Source: Lysobacter sp. Root76 (GTDB lineage: Bacteria > Pseudomonadota > Gammaproteobacteria > Xanthomonadales > Xanthomonadaceae). Taken from it: DNA of 64,000 nt. Positions 43,814 through 54,548 of this stretch are shown in pieces. The notes under the pieces are model-generated. The model searched no databases, was not told where the DNA came from, and was given only the letters and a program-made list of their open reading frames with translations. Made by a program: the position numbers and the translations under genes. Numbering within the stretch: the first letter of the stretch is position 1; each line of letters opens with the position of its first letter. Location of the stretch: assembly GCF_001428685.1 (NCBI RefSeq), contig NZ_LMIK01000009.1, positions 173,023 to 237,022 of the forward strand, written 5' to 3'.

Positions 43814-44695
43814 ATGCCGTCGCGCCGCGTTTCCACCGCCCTGATCGCCCTCGCCCTGGTGCTGAACGGCCCGGTCCATGCCGCCGACCCGGCGCCGTCC
43901 TGGGTCGAGCTCGCGCCCGGGCTGTCGGCCTGGAGCGGGCCGGCCACCACCGTGTTGCTGGCCGAATCCGAGCACGGCGCGCTGTTGGTGGACAGCGAAA
44001 CGGCCAAGGCCGCGCCGGCGCTGGCCCAGGCCCTGGCCGGCCGCAAGCCGCTGCGCTATGTGGTCAACACCCATTGGCACGGCGACCATGCCGGCGGCAA
44101 CGAGGCTCTGGCCGCGACCGGCGCCATCCTGATAGCGCACGAGAACGCGCGCCGGCGCATGGCCGAGCCCACTTTCCTAAAGCACCACAACCGGGTGGTT
44201 CCGCCCCTGCCCGCGGCCGCGTTGCCGGACCTGACCCTGATCGGCGACGGCCGGGTACGCCTGGACGGCCTGGAGGTACGGCTGATCCATGTGCCGGCCG
44301 CGCACACCGACGGCGACCTGCTGGTCCACTTTCCGGCCGCCAACGTGCTGCACCTGGGCGACTGCTTCTTCAACGGCCTCTACCCGATCATCGACACCGG
44401 CGTCGGCGGCACCGTGGACGGCCTGATCGCCGCCCTGGACCGGGCCCTGGGCCTGGCCGACGAGCGCACCCGGATCGTCGCCGGCCACGGCCCGATCGGC
44501 AGCCGGGCCGATCTCAAGGCTGCGCGAGACATGCTCGCCGAGGTCCGCGAGCGCGTCGCCCGGCTCAAGCGCGCCGGCCGGACCCGCGAACAGGTCCTGG
44601 CCGCCGCCCCGACCGCCGACCTGGACCCGCGCTGGGGCCAGGGCTGGGTCAAGCCGGCCCAGATCGTCGGCTCGGTCTACGACAGCCTGCGCTGA
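43814..44695 (+). CDS. Exported MBL-fold metallo-hydrolase
   Basis: The 293-residue protein has a signal peptide (MPSRRVSTALIALALVLNGP, cleaved near AHA) and the metallo-beta-lactamase fold. Likely zinc ligands are THWHGDHAGG, H in PAAHTDGD, D in LHLGDCF, and the GHGP histidine. The pattern is of the broad cyclase/glyoxalase-like branch rather than a clear B1 or B3 beta-lactamase. Substrate unknown. It lies between map and rpsB, where no such gene is usual. Confidence 0.85.
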   Translation: MPSRRVSTALIALALVLNGPVHAADPAPSWVELAPGLSAWSGPATTVLLAESEHGALLVDSETAKAAPALAQALAGRKPLRYVVNTHWHGDHAGGNEALAATGAILIAHENARRRMAEPTFLKHHNRVVPPLPAAALPDLTLIGDGRVRLDGLEVRLIHVPAAHTDGDLLVHFPAANVLHLGDCFFNGLYPIIDTGVGGTVDGLIAALDRALGLADERTRIVAGHGPIGSRADLKAARDMLAEVRERVARLKRAGRTREQVLAAAPTADLDPRWGQGWVKPAQIVGSVYDSLR

Positions 44696-44756
44696 GACCC
44701 GGCCCAGCCCGCTTGCTCCGGTAATGGGCGCTGCGGCCCCCGCCAGCCCGGCTCGG

Positions 44757-44785
44757 TTGCTCCAAACCCCTGTCCCGGCTACACT
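44757..44785 (+). promoter_or_regulatory. Putative sigma-70 promoter of rpsB
   Basis: TTGCTC, 17 bases, TACACT; both hexamers match four of six consensus bases with ideal spacing. It implies a leader of about 230 bases before rpsB, in which S2-dependent control may act. The rest of the 44696-45021 gap shows no gene. Confidence 0.55.
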
Positions 44786-45021
44786 TCGCCGGCTTTGCGG
44801 ACGGTCTCGACCTGCCGCGCCGCCCACGCCGGGCGTCACCGGCGAATACACACCCGCTGCCACAGCCCGTGCCGGGGTGCCTCGTACAGCTAAACGTACG
44901 CGGTTCGGACACGGAAGCAGCGGGGAGGCCCAACCCCGGAACCACGCACCGCCGGCCCCGCCTGCGGCGCACCGCCCTCATCGTTCGCGGCGGCCGGTTC
45001 CTTGCCTATCGGAGTCATGCA

Positions 45022-45864
<843 letters not shown>

Positions 45865-45874
45865 GCGTCATGTA

Positions 45875-45906
45875 ACGCAGCCGCGCGACACTGCGCGGCT
45901 GCGTTT
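45875..45906 (+). terminator. Hairpin between rpsB and tsf
   Basis: CGCAGCCGCGC and GCGCGGCTGCG pair over 11 bp and are followed by TTT only. Such a partial terminator would lower tsf relative to rpsB. Confidence 0.7.
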
Positions 45907-45923
45907 GCACGCATCCGCTCTCG

Positions 45924-45990
45924 TAGGAGCGGCGTAAACCGCGATCCGCCGCCCTTGCAGGCGACGCGGCCGCGATTTACGCCGCTCCTA
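45924..45990. repeat. REP-like inverted pair between rpsB and tsf
   Basis: TAGGAGCGGCGTAAACCGCG and its inverse CGCGATTTACGCCGCTCCTA lie in the 155-base gap. It is a variant of the REP core seen elsewhere, inside a transcription unit. Confidence 0.8.
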
Positions 45991-46019
45991 CCAGACTTTA
46001 CGAATACTGAGGTAACCCC

Positions 46020-46901
46020 ATGGCTGAAATCACCGCTTCCCTGGTCAAGGAACTCCGCGAGCGCACCGGCGCCGGCATGATGGAGTGCAAGAAGGCGCTC
46101 GTCGAAAACAACGGCGACATCGATGCGTCGGCCGAATGGCTGCGCAAGTCCGGTCTGGCCAAGGCCGACAAGAAAGCCGACCGCGTCGCCGCCGAAGGCC
46201 GCATCGCGGTCGCGCAGGACGGCGGCAAGGCCGTGCTGGTCGAGATCAACTCCGAGACCGACTTCGTCGCCAAGGACGCCAACTTCCTCGGCTTCACCGA
46301 AACCGTCGCCCAGGTCGCCCTGAGCTCCGGCGCCGCCGACGCCGAAGCGCTGAAGGCCGCCAAGCTGGCTTCCGGCGAGACCATCGAGGAAACCCGCGCC
46401 GCCGTCATCGCCAAGGTCGGCGAGAACGTGCAAGTGCGTCGCCTGGTCCGCATCGACAGCCCGAACAACGTCGCCGCCTACGTGCACGGCGGCCGCATCG
46501 GCGTGCTGATCGAGGTCAAGGGCGGCGACATGGACCTGGCCCGTGGCCTGGCGATGCATGTCGCGGCGATGAACCCGCCGCACATCAAGGCCAGCGACGT
46601 GCCGGCCGAGTTCGTCGCCAAGGAAAAGGAAATCGAGCTCGCCAAGATGACCGACAAGGACAAGGCCAAGCCGGCCGACATCCTGGAGAAGATCATCGGC
46701 GGCAAGATCGCCAAGATCGTCAACGAGGTCACCCTGTACGGTCAGCCCTACGTGCTGGACACCAACCAGACCGTCGAGCAGGTCCTCAAGGCCGCCGGCG
46801 CCGAGGTCATCACCTCGCAGCGTCTGGCCGTGGGCGAAGGCATCGAGAAGCAGACCGACGACTTCGCCGCCGAAGTCATGAAGCAGGCGGGCCTGGCGTA
46901 A
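46020..46901 (+). CDS. tsf: Elongation factor Ts
   Basis: The 293-residue protein begins [20 protein letters not shown], with the conserved [10 protein letters not shown] segment and TDFVAKD core motif. It exchanges GDP for GTP on EF-Tu. It would normally be followed by pyrH; here pyrH lies 9.6 kb away. Confidence 0.98.
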   Translation: MAEITASLVKELRERTGAGMMECKKALVENNGDIDASAEWLRKSGLAKADKKADRVAAEGRIAVAQDGGKAVLVEINSETDFVAKDANFLGFTETVAQVALSSGAADAEALKAAKLASGETIEETRAAVIAKVGENVQVRRLVRIDSPNNVAAYVHGGRIGVLIEVKGGDMDLARGLAMHVAAMNPPHIKASDVPAEFVAKEKEIELAKMTDKDKAKPADILEKIIGGKIAKIVNEVTLYGQPYVLDTNQTVEQVLKAAGAEVITSQRLAVGEGIEKQTDDFAAEVMKQAGLA

Positions 46902-46921
46902 GCCGCCGCTGTTTCGGGTCG

Positions 46922-46953
46922 AAGAAAGCCGCGGACCTCCGCGGCTTTCTTTT
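46922..46953 (+). terminator. Rho-independent terminator after tsf
   Basis: AAAGCCGCGG and CCGCGGCTTT pair with a 4-base loop and are followed by CTTTT, 20 bases after the stop. Confidence 0.92.
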
Positions 46954-47064
46954 GTGCGTCGTTCAAGGCTCTGAGCGCGGGATTTGAGAATGCAGCCCGA
47001 GTTCCGCTCGCGGGATGAGTCGCACGAGCGAGGCGTCCCTGCTCGTCCAACCTGCCAGGCAAAG

Positions 47065-47092
47065 AAAAGGCCGCGTATTCCGCGGCCTTTTT
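47065..47092. terminator. Bidirectional terminator between tsf and AIM24-like gene
   Basis: AAAGGCCGCG/CGCGGCCTTT stem with A run on one side and TT on the other, working for both converging units. Confidence 0.88.
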
Positions 47093-47161
47093 GTCGCTGC
47101 AAGACGGCTAAGCACCCGGCCCTCCTCCATTGCGCAGAAGGAAGAACCAGGGCCGTCATGC

Positions 47162-47854
47162 TCAACCCTGCTGCTGGAAATACACCTCTTCGTACGGCTG
47201 CACCACCACCCAGCCGGTGCCGGCGAACTTGAGCTGGATGCTCTCGCCCGAACCGCGGCCGAGCAGCGTGCCCAGCGAGATGTCGGTGACGATGTCGGGG
47301 CTGAGGTTGCCCGACCAGGCCACGGTCGCATTGGGGTCGGTGAACACCGGCTGGTCCGGGGTCACGGCCAGGGTCAGCGGCTCGTAGTGCGAGGTGATCG
47401 CGACCACGCCGCTGCCCGAGAGCTTCATGTTGAACAGGCCGCCGGACATCATGCCCGAGACCTTGCGCATCATCTTGATCTCCGAGGCGATGCCGTCCTC
47501 GTAGGCGAGCACGTCGTTGCCGTTGACGAAGATCGACTCGCCGGCCAGGCGCAGCAGGGTGATCTTCTTGCCGGCGTCGGCGATGTAGACCCGGCCCTGC
47601 CCTTCCATCTTCATCATCTGGGTGCCTTCGCCGCTGATCGCCTTCTTCAGCAGGTTGCCCAGGCCCTGCTCCAGCATGCCCTGGCGGACGAACTTCACAC
47701 CGCCGCGATAGGCCACCATCGAGCCGGACTTGGCCCAGATGCGGCCGTTGAGTTTGACCTCGAGCAGATGCGAGCTTTCGAGTTCGAAGGTCTCGGGGCT
47801 GAGGTCCTTCTGGCTGCTGGTTTCGACGAAATCCTTGAGATTCTTGATGCTCAT
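47162..47854 (-). CDS. AIM24 family protein
   Basis: The 230-residue protein begins MSIKNLKDFVETSSQKDL. It is mostly beta strand, with repeated glycine-rich motifs (EVKLNGRIWAKSGSMVAYRGG; GESIFVNGNDVLAYE; LFNMKLSGSGVVAI), as in the AIM24/TIGR00266 family. The bacterial role is unknown. The ATG at 47854 follows no strong ribosome binding site. It is separate from the autotransporter gene, whose terminator lies between. Confidence 0.88.
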   Translation of the reverse strand: MSIKNLKDFVETSSQKDLSPETFELESSHLLEVKLNGRIWAKSGSMVAYRGGVKFVRQGMLEQGLGNLLKKAISGEGTQMMKMEGQGRVYIADAGKKITLLRLAGESIFVNGNDVLAYEDGIASEIKMMRKVSGMMSGGLFNMKLSGSGVVAITSHYEPLTLAVTPDQPVFTDPNATVAWSGNLSPDIVTDISLGTLLGRGSGESIQLKFAGTGWVVVQPYEEVYFQQQG

Positions 47855-47912
47855 ATGCGGTCCTGCGCCAATGGGACCGGCAGCATAAGCCACCGCAAGC
47901 GCGCCGGCATGA

Positions 47913-47940
47913 CAAAAAAAGGCCGCCTGGCAGGCGGCCT
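47913..47940 (-). terminator. Terminator of the autotransporter gene
   Basis: On the minus strand AGGCCGCC/GGCGGCCT stem with a 5-base loop, followed by seven Ts. Confidence 0.92.
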
Positions 47941-48038
47941 GAGGTGCTGGGAGAGAGATCCCGACGTTGCGGCGCCGCATTCGGCGCCCCTCCGTCTCGA
48001 CCGTGCCTGGCCGCCGTGCGCTATACGTCGTCCGACGG

Positions 48039-51000
48039 TCAGAACTGCAGGGAGTAGCGCGCGTTGACGGCGTGGTCGCGCGACTCGTCGGCCCACTGGC
48101 CGCTGTAGCTGAATTCGAGCAGGCCACCGCCGCCCAGGCGCGCGGCCAGGCCGGCTTCGAGCACGGTCGCGTCCTGCGCCAGCGAGGCGCCGTGCACGTC
48201 GAACGCGCCGCCGTTGTGCCAGGCCACCGCGGCCGACGGCGTTTCCGCGCCGCCGACGTGGCGCCGGCCGATGCCGCCGCGCAGGCTCAGCCAGGTTGCT
48301 TCCTGCTGCGCGCCCTTGAGGCCGACGTTGAAGCGCAGGCCCAGCGTCGACAGGTCCAGGCGCTGGTCGGCGCTAGCGCCGCTCAGGGCGGCCACGCCGC
48401 CGCTTTCCTGGAAGCCGTCGCTGCCCACGCGCACGTGCGCGTACTGCGCGTACGGCTCCCACTCCCAGGCGCCGGTGGCGATGCGGTAGCCGCCTTCGAC
48501 GAAGGCCTGGCGGGTGTCGCCGTCGTAATCGGCGCGGGTGCGGTCGGCCAGGCCGGGGAAGCTCACGTTGCGTTCGATCTCGATGTCGTGGCGCGCATAG
48601 CCGGCGCCGGCGCGCAGGCCGAAACCGCCCCAGTTCTGGCCCAGGTACACACCCACGTGGCGGGAACGGACTTCGCCGCGCGAACGCCGCGCGCCGAGCC
48701 GGGCGTCGCTGCGGCCGAGGCCGCCGAGCACGCCCAGGCGCCAGCCGTTGCCGAAGCGGTAGTCGTAGCCGAGCAGACTGGCGTCGCCGTTGTAGCCGAC
48801 TTCGCCGGCGTTGCCGTCGGCGTGCAGGCTGCCGCCGTTCTTGAGCAACTGGATCCAGGCCGCGGACTGCGCCTCGCCCTCGTCAGCGGCATCGAACGCG
48901 CCGCTGCCGGCTTGCGCGCGCGCCAGCGACGCCTCGCGCACGTGGCGGCTGTCGTCGATCAATACCGAGCGCAGGCTCGCATGCAGCTCGCCGCTGAGCG
49001 CATCGAGCGCGTCCATGGCCTGGGCCGGGAACAGCTGGGTCAGCGGCTGCGGCAGGCCCTGGTTCATCGCCAGCGCATCGGCCGCGCCCGCCGCCGAACG
49101 CTGGTTGTAAGTGTTAGCGGCGCTGGCGATGCTGGCGCCACGGACCACGTCGATAGCGACCCGGTCGGCGCCGTAGGCCAGATCGAACTTGAGGAAGGGC
49201 GAGAACGCGCTGTGGTCGATGCCGGCGAAGCGGCCGTCGACACCGGAGGTCGCCGACAGGATGCGGTAGCTTTGGCCGAGCAGGTACGTGCCCGGGCTGT
49301 GGAATACCCGCACCGTGCCGCCTTCCAGGGTGGCGCGGCCGTTGACCGACAGCAGGTCGGAGGCGGACGGCGCGGACAGCTCGACCTGGTAGACCGAACC
49401 CGCGGCCTGGGTGTAGTCGCCATCGACGGTCAGAGTGCCAATGGAATTGCCCGGCGCGATCGTGCCTTCGACCCGGGTCGTGCCCAGGTGGCCGCTGCCG
49501 CCGAGCGCGCCGCCGGTGCGCACCGTGGTGGTGCCGCCGAGCTGGCGGCCGTTGAACACGACCTTGCCGCCGACCACGTCGAGCCGGCCGCCGTTGAGCA
49601 CGCCGCTGTCCGCGATCAGGCCCCAGCCGCGGTTGACGGTGAAGTCGAGGTCGTTGAGCGAGCCTTCGATGTTGGCCAGGCCGCCGTTGACGTTGAGCGC
49701 GCTGCGATGCAGTTCGCCGGTCAGCAGCAGCTCGCCGCCGTCGACGTCGACCGCGCCGGCGAGCTGGTTGCGGCCCGCCAGCTCCAGCCGGCCCGCACGC
49801 ACCTCGGCGCCGGCGAAATCGTTGTCGCCGCTCAGGCGCAGCCAGCCCAGGCCGGACTTGCCGAGGCGGCCGGGGCCACCGATGTCGTTGCTCCAATCGT
49901 CCCAGGCGTCGCCCTGCCAGACCTTGGCGCCGCCGGCGCGCTGGTTCATGACCACGTCGGTGTCCACGCGCAGCTGGCCCGGGCCGTCGATCGCTTTCTT
50001 GAGATCGATCAGGCCCCAGCCGTAGCGTTCGTCCACGCCCGGGGCGCCCAGGTCGGTGGCGGTGGTCAGCAGAATGTCGCGGATCTGCGGGTTGTCGAGA
50101 TAGGGATAGCGCTCCATCAGCAGCGCCAAGGCGCCGGTGACGTGCGGCGAAGCCATCGAGGTGCCGGTGTTGTCGCCGTAGCCGTAGTTCGGGTTCTGCG
50201 CGCCGATGTCCAGGCTCAGGGAACCATCGGGATTCCTGACCACGCGGCCGTCGATCTCGCCGTTGATCACGCTGGAGCGGATGCCGGTGCCGGGCGCGGC
50301 CACGCACCAGTCCTTGCTCAGTCCGCAGATGCTGGAGCTCGGGTCCAGGTTCAGATCGCGACCGACGTTGACCACGCTGAGCCAGTACTTCTCGATCTCC
50401 GGGGCGAAGCGGGGCAGGGTCGCGTAAGCGCCGGCGATGTTGCCGTATTGGTTGCCGGCGGCCCAGACGTTGATCATGCCGCTGCGCAGCGAGGCGTCTG
50501 CGAAGATGCGGTAGTAGTCGCCGTAGTCGGAGTATTCGCGGTCCAGGTCCTCGGGCGTGGCCGGCTCTGTGCCGTTGCCCCAGCTGTGGTTGATCGCGCG
50601 CACGCCCTGCGCGGCCATCTGGTCGAACATGCTGTCGAGCGCGGCCTCTCCCGGGCCCTGGGTCAGGGTGCGGCGCTGGATGCTGCCGTCCGCAGCGGTG
50701 TAGTACTCGTAGATGCGGTCGAAGAACAGCTTGGACGTGGTCAGCGATGCGCCGATGGCGACGCCGTGCATGCCGCGGCCGTCGCGGTTGGCGACCATGC
50801 TGCCGGCGACGTGGGTGCCGTGGCTGTTGTATTGCAGGATCAGGCGGATGCCGCTGCCGCCGAACGACAGGTTCGGCGGGATGCTGTCGCCGAGGTAATA
50901 GGCCTCGATTTGGGCGATATCGCCGTCGGACAGGAAGCAGGCGTCGGGGCCGCTGATCAGGCTGCTGCTGGCGCAGCCCGGATCGCCGATGCGGATCGCG

Positions 51001-51335
51001 CGGTGGTCGCGGCCGGCGAATTCGCCATGATTCAGCGCCGCACCGCTGTCGAACAAGCCCAGGCGCACGCCGCGACCGCTGAGGCCGCGCGCGTAGGCGT
51101 ACTCGGCGCCGATAGCGCCCAGGCCCCAATCGGCCTTGAATTCACCGCTGCGCCAGCTGCCGGGATCGCCGACGACGCCGGCCTCCTGGTAGCCGCTCTG
51201 GGCGAAGGCCGGTACGGCCGCGCCGGACAGCAGGCCGGCGAGGATCGCCGCCGACAGCGCCGAACGGCCGCGGCCGCAGACGCGGTTGCGATCGCGACAA
51301 TGGCGGTGACCCGATGCGTTTGCATTGCCTTGCAT
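48039..51335 (-). CDS. Subtilisin-like autotransporter serine protease
   Basis: The 1098-residue protein has a signal peptide after a basic N-terminus (cleaved near AFA46). The S8 protease domain has D96 (LFDSG), H175 (NSHGTHVAGS) and S393 (GTSMASPHV). Autotransporter-type beta-helix repeats follow (RLELAGRNQLAGAVDVDGG and kin, about 480-690). A C-terminal beta-barrel from about 830 ends YSLQF. The protease would be exported to the surface. AAGGAG precedes the ATG. It has its own terminator and lies next to a TonB receptor cassette. Confidence 0.95.
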   Translation of the reverse strand: MQGNANASGHRHCRDRNRVCGRGRSALSAAILAGLLSGAAVPAFAQSGYQEAGVVGDPGSWRSGEFKADWGLGAIGAEYAYARGLSGRGVRLGLFDSGAALNHGEFAGRDHRAIRIGDPGCASSSLISGPDACFLSDGDIAQIEAYYLGDSIPPNLSFGGSGIRLILQYNSHGTHVAGSMVANRDGRGMHGVAIGASLTTSKLFFDRIYEYYTAADGSIQRRTLTQGPGEAALDSMFDQMAAQGVRAINHSWGNGTEPATPEDLDREYSDYGDYYRIFADASLRSGMINVWAAGNQYGNIAGAYATLPRFAPEIEKYWLSVVNVGRDLNLDPSSSICGLSKDWCVAAPGTGIRSSVINGEIDGRVVRNPDGSLSLDIGAQNPNYGYGDNTGTSMASPHVTGALALLMERYPYLDNPQIRDILLTTATDLGAPGVDERYGWGLIDLKKAIDGPGQLRVDTDVVMNQRAGGAKVWQGDAWDDWSNDIGGPGRLGKSGLGWLRLSGDNDFAGAEVRAGRLELAGRNQLAGAVDVDGGELLLTGELHRSALNVNGGLANIEGSLNDLDFTVNRGWGLIADSGVLNGGRLDVVGGKVVFNGRQLGGTTTVRTGGALGGSGHLGTTRVEGTIAPGNSIGTLTVDGDYTQAAGSVYQVELSAPSASDLLSVNGRATLEGGTVRVFHSPGTYLLGQSYRILSATSGVDGRFAGIDHSAFSPFLKFDLAYGADRVAIDVVRGASIASAANTYNQRSAAGAADALAMNQGLPQPLTQLFPAQAMDALDALSGELHASLRSVLIDDSRHVREASLARAQAGSGAFDAADEGEAQSAAWIQLLKNGGSLHADGNAGEVGYNGDASLLGYDYRFGNGWRLGVLGGLGRSDARLGARRSRGEVRSRHVGVYLGQNWGGFGLRAGAGYARHDIEIERNVSFPGLADRTRADYDGDTRQAFVEGGYRIATGAWEWEPYAQYAHVRVGSDGFQESGGVAALSGASADQRLDLSTLGLRFNVGLKGAQQEATWLSLRGGIGRRHVGGAETPSAAVAWHNGGAFDVHGASLAQDATVLEAGLAARLGGGGLLEFSYSGQWADESRDHAVNARYSLQF

Positions 51336-51595
51336 GCTGCCGATGCTCCTTTGAAGGCGGCGCGACGGGATCGCGTGGGCGTAATGGGGGATGAGGAGGG
51401 GTGCGCTGCGACGCGAGCCGCCCCCCTGTTCGACGGTGGATGCGGACCGTCGCCAGCGCGACCCCTGGTATCCATCAACGCAATGGCGCCTGCGCCCCCT
51501 ACCCCGCGGCCATTCCCTGTTCTACGCGAAACACGCCGGGAACCTGCCAAGCCCGCGATTCGCGCACCGGCGCTCGCGCCGCGGACAGCCCACGC

Positions 51596-54448
51596 TCAGA
51601 AGCGGTAGGCCGCGCTCAACAGGTAGTAGCGTCCGCGCGGATCGTCGTAGGCGATGTCGTAGCCGCCCTTGGCGATGTCGTAGTTGACCGGCGTGCGGTC
51701 GCCGATATCGTGCACGTTGAGCGACAAGCGCCAGCGCTCGACGTTGTAGTCCAGGTTCAGATCGACCGTGCCCGAACCCGGATTGCGGCAGTGCCCGGCC
51801 AGGACGTTGCGCTTGGGACAGTCGCCGTCCGGGTCCGCGATCCGCGACGGGCCCAGTGCGCGCAGGTTCACCGCCGTGGTCCAGTTGCCGTAGGCCCATT
51901 GCAGGCCCGCCAGCGCGGTACGGTCCGGTGCGTTGTAGCCGGCATAGTCCTGGACCCGACTCTCGTCGTCGACGCGTCGCGACAAGCGATCGAGATAATT
52001 GCCGGCCAAGCGCAACGAGAACCGGCCCCAGCGCTGCGTCTGCAGGCGGTATTCGGCCTCGAACTCCCAGCCGCGCACATGGGTCTCGCCGATGTTGTCG
52101 TAATAGTCCTGCAAGCCGACCAGTCCGCCTGCTTCGTCGCGCTTGAACGAGCGCTCGCTCATCACGCTGGCGTCCATGCCGCTCACGGCCAGTATCTCGT
52201 TGCGGCGCTGGATGTCGAAATGGTCCAGCGCCAGAGTGAAGCTGGAGTTCGGCGCCCACACCAGGCCCAGGGTATAGCTGCGCGAGGTTTCCGGCTTGAG
52301 CTCGGTGTTCTCGAACGCGCCGCGCGTGACCACGCACTGGGTCTCGCCGTTCGGCCCGACGATGGGATTGCGGCAGGGACCGAAACCCGGATCCTGCACC
52401 ACCGCACTCTGGTCGCTGACGTTGGGGCGGCGCAGTTCGTACAGCGACGGCGCACGATAGCCGGTGGCCCAGGTGCCGCGGAACGTCAGCGTGTCCAGCG
52501 CGTTCCACTTCAGTCCCAGCTTGGGCGAAAGCTTGTGGCGGTAACGTTCGCGGTAGTCGGCGCGCAGCGCGAACTCGCCCTGCAGGCGCGGCGCCAGCGG
52601 CGCGCTGAGTTCGGCGTACAGCGCCGCGATGATCTGCGAGCCGTCGACGCGCACCTTGGGCGGGCTGAGCGCGACGTCGTGCTCGACCATGCGCGGGTCG
52701 GGATTGTTTTCCAGCGCGTCGCGCCCCAGCTCCAGCCCTGCGGCCACGCGCGTGCGCCCGGCCGGCAGCGAGAACCAGGGGCCGTTGACGCCCAGCGTGA
52801 TCTGGTCGAGTTCGGCCTTGCCGCGCGAGGTCAGGCGCGGCGAGAACGCCTCCAGGGTCTCGCGGCTGTTGTGTGCGTTGAAGCGGTAGCTGAGGTTGCC
52901 GACCAGTTCGTAGAACGCGCTCTCGCTGACCATGCCGTCGATGCGGTTGACCACCGAATTCTCGTGGTGGGCGAAACCCGCGCTCCATTCCCAATCGCCG
53001 CGGTAGGTCTTGACGCCCGCGCTCAGGTCCAGGGTGCGCGCCACGCTGCGGGTGCGGATCTGTCCGGCATCGTAGAAGGCGTAATACAGCGAAGTGAATT
53101 CGCCCGGAAAGAACGCGTCCGGATGTTCGTCCGGCAAGAAGACGTTGCCGTAGAACGGCGCGCCCAGCAATTGCTGCGAGACCTCGCCCACGCGCAGGTC
53201 GGCGTAGGCCTCGGTGTCGGCGCCGAAGGGCTGGCGCCAGTGCGCGTAGAACGAGGTGCGCTCGGCTTCGGGCTGCAGACTGATGTGCTTGGCCGTGTCC
53301 AAAATGCAGCGCCCTTTCCCGTCGCGGTGCTGACGCGGGCAGGCCCACCAGAAGTTGCCGGTCTCGTAGCCGATGTAGCCCAGCGGAATCCGCCAGTCGC
53401 CCAGCCCGTCGGCGCTGCGGTCCACGCTCCGCCAGGAGCGCTGCGCGCCCGACAGGCCGTCCTGCTGGAAATAGTCGGCGCTGAGGAACAGGTTGCCGCC
53501 GCGCTTGAGATCGACCCCGGTGCTGACCGAGACGCGGCGCTGCTTGGCGTCGTTGCGATCGGACACGCCCAGGCGCGCGATCGCTTCCGAGCCCTGCTGA
53601 TCCTTCTTCAGGATGATGTTGACCACGCCGGCCATGGCGTCGGCGCCGTAGATCGCCGAGGCGCCGCCGCGGATGATCTCGATGCGCTCGACGATGCTGA
53701 GCGGAATCCCATCCAGGTCGGTCAGGCCGCCCAGTTCGGCCGAGATCAGGCCGTAGTTGGCGATGCGCTGGCCGTCGACCAGGAACAGGGTCGCGCGCGG
53801 CCCCAAGGCGTTGAGGCTGGTGGTGGCCGCGGCCGCGAACGGCTGCTGGTACGGCTGGCCGCCCTCGGACGCGACCGAGATCGGGTGGTGGCCGACCATG
53901 CCGGGCTGGAAGCGCAGCAGTTCGAACAGGGTCTGGTGGCCGCTGGCTTCGATTTCGCTGCGGCTGATGAGGGTCATGGGCGAGACCGGCACCGATTCCA
54001 GATCGCTGCGCGGGATGTGGCTGCCGGTGACGTGGATCGGCCCCAGGTTGGTCGGCTCTTCGATGCGCGGCGGCGGCGGCGGCAGCGGCCGCGGCGGCTT
54101 GGGCTTGGCGACCGCCACCGGCTTGGGCGCGGGCTGCAGCAGGAAAGTGTCGCCGTTGACCTTGACCACGAGCAGGCCGCTGCCCTGCAGCAGCCGCTCC
54201 AGCGCCTGCGCCGGGGTCAGCTCGGCGCGCAGGCCGGCGCTGCGCTTGCCCGCGACCAGGACCGGGGCGTAGATGATCTGGATCCGGCTGCGGGTGGCCA
54301 GCGCCTGCAGCGCGTCGTCGAGCGCGCCGGCCCGGATCGAGAAGCGTGTGACGGCCGACGGCGCGGCCGCAGCGGTCTGCGTGCCCTGCGCTGCGAGGCA
54401 CAACAAGAACGCACTAGAGATGGCTAACGTGTGCCTAGAACTGGCCAT
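51596..54448 (-). CDS. TonB-dependent receptor with N-terminal STN signalling domain
   Basis: The 950-residue protein has a signal peptide, then an STN domain (about 36-105; FSIRAGALDDALQALATRSR; GLRAELTPAQALERLL) as in FecA. A proline stretch leads to the plug (VTGSHIPRSDLESVPVSPMT) and a 22-strand barrel ending YYLLSAAYRF. The STN domain signals to a FecR-type partner in the inner membrane; such a partner and a sigma factor lie just upstream. VTGSHIPR is typical of xanthomonad receptors. The ligand is unknown; nothing nearby indicates iron. Confidence 0.94.
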   Translation of the reverse strand: MASSRHTLAISSAFLLCLAAQGTQTAAAAPSAVTRFSIRAGALDDALQALATRSRIQIIYAPVLVAGKRSAGLRAELTPAQALERLLQGSGLLVVKVNGDTFLLQPAPKPVAVAKPKPPRPLPPPPPRIEEPTNLGPIHVTGSHIPRSDLESVPVSPMTLISRSEIEASGHQTLFELLRFQPGMVGHHPISVASEGGQPYQQPFAAAATTSLNALGPRATLFLVDGQRIANYGLISAELGGLTDLDGIPLSIVERIEIIRGGASAIYGADAMAGVVNIILKKDQQGSEAIARLGVSDRNDAKQRRVSVSTGVDLKRGGNLFLSADYFQQDGLSGAQRSWRSVDRSADGLGDWRIPLGYIGYETGNFWWACPRQHRDGKGRCILDTAKHISLQPEAERTSFYAHWRQPFGADTEAYADLRVGEVSQQLLGAPFYGNVFLPDEHPDAFFPGEFTSLYYAFYDAGQIRTRSVARTLDLSAGVKTYRGDWEWSAGFAHHENSVVNRIDGMVSESAFYELVGNLSYRFNAHNSRETLEAFSPRLTSRGKAELDQITLGVNGPWFSLPAGRTRVAAGLELGRDALENNPDPRMVEHDVALSPPKVRVDGSQIIAALYAELSAPLAPRLQGEFALRADYRERYRHKLSPKLGLKWNALDTLTFRGTWATGYRAPSLYELRRPNVSDQSAVVQDPGFGPCRNPIVGPNGETQCVVTRGAFENTELKPETSRSYTLGLVWAPNSSFTLALDHFDIQRRNEILAVSGMDASVMSERSFKRDEAGGLVGLQDYYDNIGETHVRGWEFEAEYRLQTQRWGRFSLRLAGNYLDRLSRRVDDESRVQDYAGYNAPDRTALAGLQWAYGNWTTAVNLRALGPSRIADPDGDCPKRNVLAGHCRNPGSGTVDLNLDYNVERWRLSLNVHDIGDRTPVNYDIAKGGYDIAYDDPRGRYYLLSAAYRF

Positions 54449-54548
54449 TCATCCGGTGCGTCTTTCCCCCCGAGCGAGCAACCATACGGAAGCCCGGGAA
54501 CGCCTGCAACGCGACGCCACTATTGGTTGCACCCGGCGGGCGACGGCT

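Noticed and set aside
43814..44695. Class B beta-lactamase call
   Set aside because: The zinc motifs fit the general MBL fold, but the B1 and B3 specific residues are not convincing, so only the fold was assigned.
47967..51608. 1213-codon plus-strand open frame opposite the autotransporter gene
   Set aside because: Repetitive Ala/Val/Gly/Arg composition without a family; the minus-strand frame has a complete catalytic triad and barrel.
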